The notes: a model not told the origin generated them from the letters alone. A stretch of DNA of 64,000 nucleotides from Siphonodentalium dalli (GCA_032622095.1 CP136061.1:83178324-83242323), one strand, 5' to 3'. Shown: positions 11,411-22,628, counted from the stretch's first letter. Numbers and translations are program-made.

Positions 11411-12216
11411 CTAAATGGAGTGACTTTCAATGGTAAAATAATTCGCGTTGGTTTATCGACGATAGTTGCGTCCCAACAGATGTAAATATTGACATTTGTG
11501 GAGAGGATGTTTTCTATGGATTGTTATGGTCGATTTCTTAATATATTTTTTACGCTGTCAGCAGAATACTGTATTCCTTCAGTTCACATATCATCTAAAT
11601 ACTGACTTATCAGTTTCACACACTGACAAGTCCATAATATGTCTTTAACTTTATCCTATAGAAGATAAAGATACATGTAGCACATATATGAATCAACCTT
11701 TCCAAATTCGCGCAATAACATTTGTCACTCAGATTTGAATTTGCGCACCTACTGGTACATGCACATGTATCTGCACGAATTCCAAACTGACAAAACTATT
11801 TGGATCTCATGAGAGTTTTATTTGTTAATCTGGCTTGCCTGATGTCTATTTTCAACACTAGGATAATTTCCATTGTGTAAACATATCTGCATCGGCAATG
11901 TTTTGAGAAGATCGGTGTATTTGTGCTGCAGTTATTACTCTGATGTTGAAAAGTTACATATAGATATCATTGCATGACATGAACTCGATAGAAGTACCAC
12001 AACTGTCAACCACATATATTAATATTGACAGCGTCAGAATGAAATCCACAAATGGCTGCAGTTTGCATAATAATATCTTGCTGGGTATTGGGAAGGAATA
12101 TATAGATTACGCATTTTATTCAAATTGATCAATCTTTTTCCACATTTTTACCCAGTTGTAGCATGCACCTGTCTAGGGCCTCTTGACCTTGTTCTGTACC
12201 TGTTTTTTATTTTTAG
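11411..12216 (+). other. Intron of the SAMD3-like gene
   Basis: Non-coding, AT-rich; nothing beyond the MITE at its left end. It ends in a clear acceptor, TTTTTATTTTTAG. Confidence 0.5.
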
Positions 12217-12402
12217 TTCGGTGTCGAGGAAACGCAAAATGACTTCCGGAACATGGTCTATGTTCCATACTATTCCAAAATTACCAACAAGTGTAGTGAA
12301 AGAGTTGGATGTAAAGGCTGACATCTTTTTTTCGCATAATCGAACTGCAGATAGAAGTCACCCGGTAGAAGTTCTTTCTGAATCAATCAGCTTGATAACA
12401 AC
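12217..12402 (+). CDS. SAMD3-like gene, second visible exon
   Basis: The exon lies between TTTATTTTTAG and AAC|GTAAGC. Its frame reads SVSRKRKMTSGTWSMFHTIP and then PTSVVKELDVK. This is the start of the conserved C-terminal region seen in SAMD3-like proteins (a TW..F.IP segment, then a helix ending ISLIT). The 5' phase fits exon 9993-10581, and the split codon AC|G fits exon 13166-13253. A start codon inside (MTSGTW) could serve an alternative product. Confidence 0.6.
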
Positions 12403-13165
12403 GTAAGCAATTACTTTTCTTAGAAACGTTCTTTAAGATCAATATATTTCTGATTTGTTCGCTGAATGGTATTGAATGATTTGCAAATTGATGTGTATAC
12501 AATAACATTAATTTATCAAGAAAATCATTTTATTATATACAAGTCTATATATGGCAAATATGGGAGTCAGATTACACATTTGAGATCCGGAATTTCAGCA
12601 TTTGATTTTTAATGAACCAAAACAGACAAAAACTCTAAAATCATTTAATACTTACTTCAAACAACACAAAAGAATGTCTGATCGATTATCACAGTGATAA
12701 ACTTAACATTTACAGTTTTGTGTTCTTTGGTAGTTTCATGGGAGCAACACTCTCCTGTTCTTTGCATGTACCCTGTTACCATTCTGGCTCACAAAGGCAA
12801 GTGATGTTTTGAAATCGTGATGACAGAACTGATTTTCATGTTGCAAAGAAACAAAAATTATCTAATATGAGTCTATTTATTTATAATAACTGTTAGCTTG
12901 CGCACCCATTAACAATGTACATCCAGAGTTTGGCTCTGAACGCTGAGTGCGATCATTATCAAATGGTCACTGGATCGTTTGGAATATTCTACAAAATTAA
13001 TAATCATGCTGACACTGTTATTAGGCACCTGAGAGTAGGTCCAATCTACTTCTCAAGGTAAGTTAAAATCTTATCAGTACTATTTATACAATATGTATGC
13101 AATTTGTCTGCTGAAATTGAACTCTTTTTCTAAGTTGCATTAATCATTAATATAATTTATCACAG

Positions 13166-13253
13166 GTGGCCAACAACAGCTGATTTGAAGAATGTTGTCA
13201 CAAGACTCTGCCTACTTTATCCATACCTGGCCGATGTCAATTCAACCTATAAC
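13166..13253 (+). CDS. SAMD3-like gene, third visible exon
   Basis: This short exon follows TTTATCACAG and reads WPTTADLKNVVTRLCLLYPY and then LADVNSTYN. It matches the family pattern of a (Y/W)PT motif, a helix and a KYPxLxD turn. It joins the previous exon directly at ISLITT|WPTT. The donor, AAC|GTTAGT at 13254, is weaker than consensus, but it leaves phase 0 and the next exon begins in phase 0. Confidence 0.55.
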
Positions 13254-13959
13254 GTTAGTAAAATTCTTATTACTAGGGTTCAAAGTAGATTGGGAGATTC
13301 GTCTTTATTTTAAACAGACATATGGTATTGATAAAATATATATGTTCCTCTTAACCGTCAGGGATTTGAAACCCAGTTGGTCATATTAGGGGAAAGACAG
13401 ACATACAGGTCTAGCATGAAATTGAGCGCCGTTGTATTATCAGTTCCATGTCCAAATTAACATTTAGAAAGCTAGCACAAATTGCAATCAATTAAAGGTT
13501 TTGTATTAATTTCTTGGCTATCCCAATAATTTTAATATTATTAATTTATTAGCTATTATTCTTATGGAATAACACATTTAGAGCATCACCTATCAATGTT
13601 AAAAAGACGAATGTGTGAAGAAAAGTTTTCCACAATGTATTTATTAACCATGCACTTCTGAGTGAAACTCCCCATGGAACATTAAACAAATGAATAAAGT
13701 AATTGATAATAGTACAATTAGCATGTTGTATTAAAATGATCTGACAAGTACTGGCTAGAGTTCCCATCTTCTGTGTCATCAGGTGAGCACTTGAGTTCCT
13801 AAAATATAACCTTTGAAACCACTTAATTGGTGGGGGTGTGTTCTGGCATAGTCCCAGTTTTCTCCTTTAAAGTAAGTGAGCACTCCAGTCTTTGACTGTC
13901 TCGTTACTGGATAAATCAAATGTTTTATGTAATATGAAATAATTGGCCCCAAAAAGAAA
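13254..13959 (+). other. Intron sequence, nothing recognised
   Basis: No repeat or exon stands out. A strong donor-like CTCAAG|GTAAGT at about 13057 lies within the preceding intron and is not used by the gene model. Confidence 0.4.
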
Positions 13960-14384
13960 ATTTGGGGGACTATAGAAACCTGCGGTGTTTGTCCATCACA
14001 AATGGTTTCTGGGCGATAATAGAAACCTGCATTGTCTGTCCATCTCAGATGGTTTCCGGGTGATAACTTTATTTTGTTATTGGATCAAAAGAAAATTTGG
14101 TATGCGAGTTTATCAGCTCAAAATACAGGTACATTTTAATATGGACTCGGTCCTCCCATTTTTGCCAGAGTTATTGACCTTTTTTACTCTAAATTTGGTA
14201 TGTGGATTAACCACATGAAGATACAGGCCAAGTTTGAATTCAGTCACGGCCGGATTTTGGATATTTTTGTTTCCGGGTGAATACTTTATTATGTTTGTTT
14301 CCAAATTTGGCATATGGATTACTCATGAAAATACAGATCAAGTTCGATTTTAGATTTGGTTTGCCCATTTTTACCTCAATTGTT
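13960..14384. repeat. GAGTTATGGCCC-type tandem repeat, second locus
   Basis: Two short units (GAAACCTGC...TGTCCATC) at about 13975-14060 are followed by units containing AAATTTGGTATG, AAAATACAG and CCAGAGTTATTGACC. The sequence is related to 7010-7455 but more decayed. It runs straight into the inverted GC-rich element at 14385. Confidence 0.55.
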
Positions 14385-14516
14385 ACCCCGCTGGACAAAA
14401 CAAGTGTCCACTTAACCGCGGTGCAGTTTGCGTTGCCACCGCGGCCGAACTGCAACTACACCGCGGCTCCACAAGCTGACTGCAGTTCGGCCGCGGTGTA
14501 CTTGCCGTTCTTGGAA
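14385..14516 (-). repeat. GC-rich 22-bp-unit foldback repeat, copy 2 (short)
   Basis: This copy starts CCCCGCTGGACAAAACAAGT, the complement of the terminal segment of copies 1 and 3. It continues with ACCGCGG/CCGCGG-bearing units in both orientations and ends GCGGTGTACTTGCCGTTC. It has fewer units than the other two copies. Confidence 0.65.
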
Positions 14517-15857
14517 TGATGTTGAAAAACACAAAGAGGTAACCATAAATGAGGCTTGATTGAGGCCATTGTCTAAATACCGTCCGCAAGACGATCTATT
14601 ATATGTTTGAGGTCTAATCTGTCTGGTGACAAGGTGTGATGATCTTTTAAGTAGTCAACGTCCCACCAGTAAACTGTCATAAAATCAAGGTGTCATAATC
14701 CATCCTGATTAGAAAAGTCTCCCGCTGTTAATTTTTAGGCGACACGGAAGTGTGATGTTGCCAACAACAGACTCCATCTACCGTAGATTTGGCAGCACGT
14801 GTATTTTATTAGAATTCCGTACACACGTGGCAGCCTCATCATTAGATAATTGAATCACCATCCTGTCATTAAAGACTGATTATAAAATAAGGATTATGGT
14901 TTGTTGTCGCATCCTACTTTGAACTGTTTGTTGTTTTCTCTTGTTCAAATATATTTTTTTACATTAATTTAAACTATTATTTGGTTTGAATTATATACTG
15001 AACACATCCACCCATGTGGACCTCTCTTTGGAATTCACTGACGTCCATTGAATGTATAAAAATCTGCCAGAATTGTCTACATAATGAACAATAATACATA
15101 ATAAAGAGCGTTTGTGCGTGATAAGGTATTTTTCGCCCGCGAACATTTTATGAACCTAAATATTCAAATCCTTTCAATACCGTAGTCACTTTAAAGATAA
15201 AACCACGGCAGCATGCCAGTTGACCTTTGATAAAACTTGAAAGGTAATATCGAGGAGAAAGTGACATGTCACATTCCTGTTAACTCAAAACAGTTAGCAA
15301 ACAGTGTCGATTGCTAAAGTCCTCGCGCCCAATTTCTGAATAATGCTGACGACGTAATTGTAATTCACGTGCACCTGGCATTTGAGATATACAGATGTGC
15401 GCAAAATTAACGGCGATTATCAACCTCCCAATCAAGGGTTTCACTCACTTTTTGTGGCAATATACGTAAACAATGGATATATAACAAAATAAAAATTTAG
15501 TGATGCATGCATGGTTTATACATCCATTGAATAAAAGCGACCACGTGGTTCGTTTGTGTGGATTTGCAATAGATCGGATATGGGAGATCATGGGTAGGGA
15601 TGATTAGAATTGTGCTAAATTAATCGGTTTTCCGGGAAACACGTTACCAGAGCGCATCACTTCAACGAAACGGGAATATCTAAGAATGTACCGTACTTCC
15701 GTTGCGAAAACAAAAGTAACGTGGTTCTCTATTTTTTTATTGGCCTTTGATGACCTTAAAGCCGATATTATGTACGGATTTAAATTTCCTTTAAATAAAA
15801 ATACTAACCTTCGTATATTTCTACTGATAAAAACCATGTTTTCAACTTGAGAAAAAA
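14517..15857. other. Intron of the SAMD3-like gene, nothing recognised
   Basis: AT-rich sequence without a supported exon. The minus-strand frame 15604-15837 has no recognisable domain. Confidence 0.4.
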
Positions 15858-16091
15858 ACCAGGAATCTAACCCCGGTGTACATGCCGTTCGCCCGCGGTG
15901 TACTTGCCGTTCGGCCGTGGTGTACTTGCCGTTCGACCGCGGTGTATTTGCCGTTCGACCGCGGTGTACTTCCCGTTCGGCCGCGGTGTACTTCCCGTTC
16001 GGCCGCGGTGCTCAACCGCGGTTACACCAAGTGACGCCGCGGCAAGTACACCACGGTGGCAGTGGACACTTGTTTTGTCCAGCGGGGTATA
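15858..16091 (+). repeat. GC-rich 22-bp-unit foldback repeat, copy 3 (longest)
   Basis: About six consecutive 22-bp units (GCGGTGTACTTGCCGTTCGG with variants) run from 15872 to about 16010. They are followed by inverted half-units (GCGGCAAGTACACC) and the end segment GGACACTTGTTTTGTCCAGC. Start and end match copy 1, so the whole structure moved or was copied as a unit, while the number of units changes. Confidence 0.75.
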
Positions 16092-16245
16092 CAAAGCCCC
16101 ACCTCCAAATGAAGCTACTCTTTGGGTGGGACACTGTTGCTGGGTGACTTTTTATTAATATTAAACATTGATTCTTCATATGCAAAAAACAAGTTTTATG
16201 TTCAGGAAGTGAACATGTACTCTAATTTCTCTCTCCATATTTCAG

Positions 16246-16410
16246 TCATCATTGGTTTCCAGCATAAAAATAAAGATGAACAAAATCAGGCATTGCATCA
16301 CGGACGATGTGCAAATCAATGAAACGAGAGTAAAGTTCACAAGACCTGGTGGTGGCTATAAACAGCCGGACACGACAAAAATTGTCAGAAAGACTTACAT
16401 TCCAACAACG
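16246..16410 (+). CDS. SAMD3-like gene, fourth visible exon
   Basis: An acceptor (CTCTCCATATTTCAG, ending 16245) opens in phase 0 on SSLVSSIKIKMNKIRHCI, then TRVKFTRPGGGYKQPD and VRKTYIPTT. The first part matches the basic helix that follows the KYPxLxD turn in SAMD3-like proteins, and RPGGG fits the segment after it. The donor is ACG|GTTAGT at 16411, phase 0. Another frame through this exon is open to 16322 but does not continue the family pattern. Further exons to the right were not found before the inverted repeat at 17513. Confidence 0.55.
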
Positions 16411-17512
16411 GTTAGTGTTGAAAAATACTAGGTCTCTCTTTAATATAAATACTCACAATAGAAATACTGGTGTTTATAGCAGATAAAGTAAGCTTTAGAA
16501 CCATTGCCTCTAACTTTTGTTAGTCTGATTGTCCCCTTCACAGAAGATCTCCCGACATTCACTTGATGGACAGAAATAACACACCAGTGTTTTTGGTGAT
16601 TTACTTTATCATCAAAATTGTAACAAAATAAACATTAAAAGTACGGGAGTCCTTGGCGGCGGGTGTCCTTGAAAATATTTACAAGTGTGACCATTGTTAT
16701 CTAAACAAAAGCATAACAAGTTACTTTTCTGGTGTTTGTTTATATTATGATGGTAAACATAAAGAGCGTTCTTGGTTGGTGAATTCCTGATATGGAACTA
16801 ATAAAGAGTGTTTATATCATTTGTGTGTGATTAGCCAGTAGCATTGTGCTGACTTCTGTAACACAATCAGGCTAATTCTTAGGTAAATATAGTAGGTCTT
16901 TATGTTAGCATGCTGTTTATGCGATGGTCATGGTATATATGAACGAAACTGTATGCATTTTCCGGTTTACGGTGTTTTCAACAAATATGAATATTTTCGA
17001 CCTGTAGGCCTCACGTGCCTTTAAAAGAGCAATAATTTTCTGGAGAGTTTAATATAACTATCCACTTCTTTGTTTACATTTTGTTTTGCGTTAACTTTAG
17101 CATATCAGCGATGTGTTGTTTGTACTGTTGTCTTAGATTATTGTAATTTGGGCACATCTGGGCTTGGAAAATACTATTTAAAATATAGACCAAATGTTTG
17201 CATTTGGTTTTCGAGAATGATAAATTGCAAAAAAGTTTTTCATTGAACATATCAAATTTAACATTTCAGTGTCTCAGTACTCATGTGGGCAATCACATGG
17301 TTTTGAGGTTGGCGAGTACCACACGTTCAAAATGTGCAACCGCACAAAATTTTTATGTATTAGAGTACTGACACAAACCAAAGGATTTTTTGTAACAATT
17401 TGACCAAAGTTTCCACTGAGATATTCGTGGATTGTACCAAGTACATTCATCGTGGAGTATCTTAAGACTGACAACTTTGGTCAGAATGTTGGAACAAACA
17501 ATGAGTGTGGCC
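16411..17512. other. Intergenic or intron, nothing recognised
   Basis: No repeat or exon could be supported between the last SAMD3-like exon and the inverted repeat. Confidence 0.4.
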
Positions 17513-17745
17513 TGTTACGCCAGCTTTTGAAGTAACTGACCACTTTTGAAGTAGGTCTCCACCTTTGAAGTAAAAAACGCCAGCTTTTGAAGTAACTCAC
17601 CACTTTTGTAATAAAATCGCCAGCTTTTGTAGTAAATTGAGGTCTCCGCTTTTGAAGTAAAAAACGCCAGCTTTTGTAGTAAAAAAACTAGGTCTCCACT
17701 TTTGTAATAACAAAATTACAGCTTTTGAAGTAAACTGACTACATT
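17513..17745 (+). repeat. CGCCAGCTTTTGAAGTAA minisatellite
   Basis: Short units of about 18-20 bp alternate between CGCCAGCTTTTGAAGTAA and CCACTTTTGAAGTAGGTCTC. A and T exchange at one position (TTTTGAAG / TTTTGTAG). This is the outer part of the left inverted-repeat arm. The matching part of the right arm is longer because a block of about 128 bp is doubled there. Confidence 0.8.
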
Positions 17746-17789
17746 TTGACGGGCGCTAAACGATTTTCATGACAAAGTCAACCGGATAA

Positions 17790-18760
17790 TCCATAGTGGC
17801 TATCGCCCATACGAGTGTGACTTGTGACTGAATATATTTAATGAGTCCAGTTCCATGACAAAAGAATCCACACCGTTAATCGACCATACGAGTGTGACGT
17901 GGTTTGAATAGCTTTCAGTCATACCAACACAAGAGAAACAGTCAATCGTCCATACGCGTGTGACGTGTACCAAAATGCACTTAGTGAGTCCGGTTCAGTG
18001 ACAAAAGAATCCACACCGGTAATCGACCATATGCATGTGACGTGGTTCGAATATCCTTCAGTCATACCAACACAAGAGAAATCACACAGTCAATCGCCCA
18101 TACACGTGTGACGTGTACCAAAAGGCACATAGTGAGTCCGGTTCCGTGACAAAAGTATCCACACTGGTAATCGACCATATGCATGTGACGAGGTTCGAAT
18201 ATCCTTCAGTCATACCAACACAAGAGAAATCACACAGTCAATCGTCCATACGCGTGTGACGTGTACCAAAAGGCACTTAGTGAGTCCGGTTCCGTGACAA
18301 AAGAATCCACACTGGTAATCGACCATATGCATGTGACGAGGTTCGAATATCATTCAGTCATACGAAGACAAGAGAAATCACACAGTCAATCGCCCATACG
18401 CATGTGACGTGTACCAAAAGGCACTTAGTGAGTCCGGTTCCGTGACAAAAGAATCCACACCCGTAATCGACCATATGCATGTGACGTGGTTCGAATAGCG
18501 TTCAGTCATAACAGCAGAAGATAATTTATAGAGTCAATCGCCCATATAAGTGTGACGTGTACCGAACGGCATTTAGTGAGTCAGTTTCCCTGCCTAAGCA
18601 TATGAACACACATAGGTGATCAATCATACGAGTATATAATATTGTTCCCAGTCAGCCTGACAGCCCACACTATTGAATGCCCTTACAAGTGCGACCGTTG
18701 TCAGAAGAAGTTCGATGTTACATTGAGTCAGACAAGACTGAAGACGTTTTGTCAGTCCAG
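17790..18760 (+). repeat. 148-bp satellite derived from C2H2 zinc-finger coding sequence
   Basis: The landmark AATCCACAC recurs at 17865, 18008, 18156 (as TATCCACAC), 18304 and 18452, giving periods of 143, 148, 148 and 148. Each unit still translates in pieces as zinc-finger text: RPYTCDVYQKALSESGSVTK in one frame and KRIHTGNRPYACDV in another. These are the TGxRPYxCDxC linker and first half of Kruppel-type fingers. Two fingers should measure 168 bp; 148 is not a multiple of three, so the frame breaks in every unit and the array cannot encode a finger protein. A better-kept finger half (PYKCDRCQKKF) is at about 18675-18710. Confidence 0.8.
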
Positions 18761-18830
18761 TAAGATGACGACATATATAGTTTCTCGAAATTAGGTGATG
18801 TATTAGTTCCAACGGAAAATAGTTGGTATA

Positions 18831-20394
18831 TTTATTATTGGCCTCACTTTTAATTGCATATTCGTACCCTCGAAATTAGGTGACCCGACGCGTTAGGGAC
18901 AGCAGAAAATGTTTGGTTTATTAGATTCGTCTCTGGAAGGCGACATTAACAACAATTTTCAATCATTAAAATTATGTCACATAACCGAAGTATTATAACT
19001 ACGTCAAACGTGGCCAGCTATAACACACGGGAGCCAGTAATGTGTTGTGTGGAAACCGTTGGGTTCACATACACTCTGATGATTGAGTATATAAAATAAC
19101 GGATTCGGTGGCATTATGTCGCTATACAGGGAAAGTTAAACTTTCAAATCTCAATGTTCTTGATGCTAAAAGGTTCAGTCTCCTTTCAAAATTTATTCAA
19201 CACAATATACGAATACAATTAATTATTCTATTGTCAATTGTCAGGCACAGCAATACAAAATGAAACGCATAACAAAATTAAGAATGAATGGAACAATGTT
19301 GTTGATGTAGTTAAATAATAATTAGTCAAATTTATCCTCAACCTCCCCTTAGACGCTATAGTTCTTGAATAGTTATGAATAATATTGTATAGCTTGATCC
19401 CTTATCGCCTCTCATCCACATCAACAATTCTGCAATCTGAATCTGTTTTGTTTATTATGGTCAATAAATGAAATAAATATTCTATTCTGAAGACAATATA
19501 TGATGGTATACATATTTACTATTGCTATGTTGCACCTATCAATTGGGGTCAGACTAAGTGGTGTACTATAGTCAGAGAAGGTTGAGGTGTCTCACGGACT
19601 GATAACTTAACATAAAAACAATGGTGAATTATTTTGAGATCACTGGTCGATCATGATTGATATCTAGATCTACAATGTAGCTCATAATTACTACTCCCCT
19701 CATTTTCAACTACGTTAGTTATAAACGCCCAGACCGTGCGCTGCTCGCAATGTGGTAACCCCTTTCCAAAAAAAAAACTAAATACCAAATGCAGAACAAA
19801 ATTACGACAATGAATTTATTGATATACTGCAAACCATCGGTGCACGCTGGGATTGATGAGCAATTATGTATAACACCAAATAGAATATATGCCAGTCCCT
19901 TCCCAATAGTATTGCCCTCGACTTACCAGCAACTTACCGTAACATACCTGCCCTATTCAGGGCAACACCAGTTACTGGCGATTGTGGCCAATGTTGACAC
20001 CTCCCACTCGCAGAGGACTCACATTCAACAATGCAATAGCAGGCATAGCTACCACATGGTATAATACACGCTCGGAACACGGGCTCCACTGGCCGCCATG
20101 GAGAATCACCACAGCATAACGCCTGAACATTAAATGTTATGATAAAACATTACAACTGTAGCGCCCAAAGAGGCCGGATCTACACAGCGATATGGTATGC
20201 GATTTTCTTGTTATCCTGTTCCCTCTTTTGAAGGTTCTAGAGCTGTCACGAAGTCTCGAACGATATAACACAATCCCGTAACAGACGTGAGTATGTTCAA
20301 TAATTTAGTTTGTAATTCCAGGAACAATTATCTCTCGTTATTAAAGTGTCCAAATGAGATTGTATTTCAGTTGTAAATTGAATGAACATCTTTG
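18831..20394. other. Spacer of the inverted repeat
   Basis: The 1.56-kb spacer is AT-rich with no supported gene. CAATAAATGAAATAAAT near 19460 resembles a 3' end of a transcript or retroelement. The open frame 19789-20064 has no recognisable domain. Confidence 0.45.
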
Positions 20395-21816
20395 ACTAAC
20401 TATTTTCCGTTGTAACTGATACATTTGTCACGTCCCCCAATTTTGAGGAAATATACATGTTGCCATGTTACTGGACTGACAGAACGTCTTCAGACACACA
20501 TCTTGTCACCAGCGTGGATTCTCTTATATATTGTAAGACTCACGGTCATGGCGAACTTCTAACAAACGTCGCACCTATAAGGTCGGTCACCAGTGTGGAT
20601 CGTCAGGTTGACGGACAGACTGGGAACAACATTGCATACTCGTATGATTGACCACCTATGTGTGTTCGCATGTGCTTAGGCAAGGAACCGGACTAACTAA
20701 ATGCCTTTCTGGTACACGTCACACGTGTATGGGCGATTGACTGTGTGATTTCTCTGGTGTTGGTATGATTGGAGGATATTCAAACCACGTCACACTCGTA
20801 TGGTCGATCACCTGTGTGGATTCTTTTGTCACGGAACCGGACTCACTAAGTGCCTTTTGGTACAAGTCACACGTGTATGGGCGATTGACTGTGATTTCTC
20901 TTGTGTTGGTATGATTGGAGGCTATTCAAACCACGTCACACTCGTATGGTCGATGACCTGTGTGGATTCTTTTTGTCACGGAATCGGACTCACTAATTGC
21001 CTTTTGGTACACGTCACACGTGTATGGACGATTGACTGTGTGATTTCTCTTGTGATGGTATAACTGAAAGCTATTCAAACCACGTCACACTCGTATGGCC
21101 GATTACCGGTGTAGATTATTTTGTCACGGAACCGGACTCACTAAATGCCTTTTTATACACGTCACACGTGTATGGGCGATTGCCTGTGATTTCTCTTTTG
21201 TTCGTATGATTGGAGGCTATTCATATCACGTCACACTCGTATGGTCGATCACTTGTGTGGAATCTTTTGTCACGGAACCGGACTCACTAAGTGCCTTTTG
21301 GTACACGTCACACGTGTATGGGCGATTGACTGTGTGATTTCTCTTGTGTTGGCATGACTGAAAGCTATTCAAACCACGTCACACTCGTATGGGCGATGGC
21401 CACTATGGATTATCGGGTTGACTTTGTCATGAAAATCCTTCAGCGCCCGTCAAAATGTATTGAGTCAGTTTACTTCAAAAGCTGTAATTTTGTTATTACA
21501 AAAGTGGAGACCTAGTTTTTTTTGCTACAAAAGCTGGCGTTTTTTACTTCAAAAGCGGAGACCTCACTTTACTACAAAAGCTGGCGATTTTATTACAAAA
21601 GTGGTGAGTTACTTCAAAAGCTGGCGTTTTTTACTTCAAAAGTGGAGACCTACTTCAAAAGTGGTAATTACTTCAAAAGCTGGCGTAACACACTTTACTA
21701 CAAAAGCTGGCGATTTTATTACAAAAGTGGTGAGTTACTTCAAAAGCTGGCGTTTTTTACTTCAAAAGTGGAGACCTACTTCAAAAGTGGTAATTTACTT
21801 CAAAAGCTGGCGTAAC
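20395..21816 (-). repeat. Right arm of the 4.3-kb inverted repeat
   Basis: This is the complement of 17513-18830. CACGTCACACTCGTATGG-like landmarks lie near 20786, 20932, 21081, 21227 and 21375 (periods 146-149). They are the minus-strand version of the zinc-finger-derived satellite. The outer minisatellite runs 21460-21816, where a block from about 21571 to 21690 is repeated at about 21698-21816. Open frames in it (21460-21828 and others) come from the repeat, not from a gene. Confidence 0.85.
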
Positions 21817-21817
21817 A

Positions 21818-21938
21818 TCATGTCATGAATCTTTAATCTTAGCTACGCACACAGATATTATATTCCACCAGTACAAAACCTGGGAACTTTTTGATGTTGT
21901 GACAGGGAAGTTTATAACATTGAAAAAACAGCGCAGGT
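21818..21938 (+). repeat. Left arm of a second inverted repeat (possible exon copy)
   Basis: The arm starts just after the large inverted repeat. It is repeated in inverse orientation at about 22850-23002 with roughly 80% identity (ATATTCCACCAG, AAAACCTGGGAACTT). One frame reads IIFHQYKTWELFDVVTGKF and ends at a donor-like CGCAG|GTAATG, so it may descend from an exon of an unknown gene. The right copy keeps IIFHQNKTWEL. Confidence 0.55.
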
Positions 21939-21970
21939 AATGTAATTCTTAGTTAATGCCTGTTTCTTAA

Positions 21971-22614
21971 AGGGGTACTGTACCCGAATTTCAATAAATT
22001 CCCGGTGACAATAGCGATCTAATATGAATATTATATTATAAAATAACTAATTTGAGTCGACGATGTCTACTGAAAACGTTCCGGTTAACAGGCTATTGTA
22101 AAAGTAAAATTGAATTATTTAATATAAATTCATTTATGGCTGGAGTCATAAAATGGAGAATTATGCCATTACGAGTTACCGTTCTTGATATCGCATATGT
22201 TGTGTGTCTTTTATCGACGGCCGTTCGCGAACTTTATTGAGTTGCAAACAAAACATGTTACGTGCAAAAGAAGGCCCGTTATAACCGATTCGGAAAAAAA
22301 GGAGAAAGAAACAAGAGTCATAAAGCGTCAAGTATTTTATAGGGAGTGAGATTGTTCGATGGAAGAGATTGAATGCATCAATCGAAGCTGTGAGCAATGA
22401 ACTTCCGCTTCTTCATGCGACCTGCGTTTTCTCCGGTGAAGGTCAAAAACATGGCGCGTAGTTTGAAATCGTAATATTTTTGTTTCCAAGATCAATATTT
22501 TCTTCGCTAAATTAGGTTTATACGAAACTCATATAACACGAACACAATCTAACTTGAACGTTATTTCAATGGGAGTAAATAAAAAAATCGCCTATCTTTG
22601 TGTACAGTACCCCT
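21971..22614. mobile_element. TTAA-flanked element family 2, full copy
   Basis: The 644-bp element begins AGGGGTACTGTAC and ends with the exact complement GTACAGTACCCCT. It has TTAA on both sides (21967-21970, 22615-22618). An AGGG start with a TTAA target is compatible with Kolobok; piggyBac is an alternative. No transposase frame is present. A partial copy in reverse orientation is at about 38662-38825. Confidence 0.85.
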
Positions 22615-22628
22615 TTAATAAGGTATCT

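Larger units (their letters stand above)
17513..18830 (+). repeat. Left arm of a 4.3-kb inverted repeat
   Basis: The arm starts TGTTACGCCAGCTTTTGAAG and ends near CAACGGAAAATAGTTGG. The complement of the whole arm is found at 20395-21816 in the same internal order: outer minisatellite, then TGACGGGCGCT and a GATTTTCATGACAAAG-like stretch, then the zinc-finger-derived satellite, then the inner unique end. The arms are about 1.3 and 1.4 kb and the spacer is 1.56 kb. Confidence 0.85.

Noticed and set aside
12900-13058. Possible extra exon ending at the strong donor CTCAAG|GTAAGT
   Set aside because: Its inclusion would break the direct, phase-matched and family-like junction between exons 12217-12402 and 13166-13253.
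20457-21337. Plus-strand frames such as 20800-21063 and 21095-21337
   Set aside because: They are frame-shifted readings of the zinc-finger-derived satellite, antisense to its finger reading.
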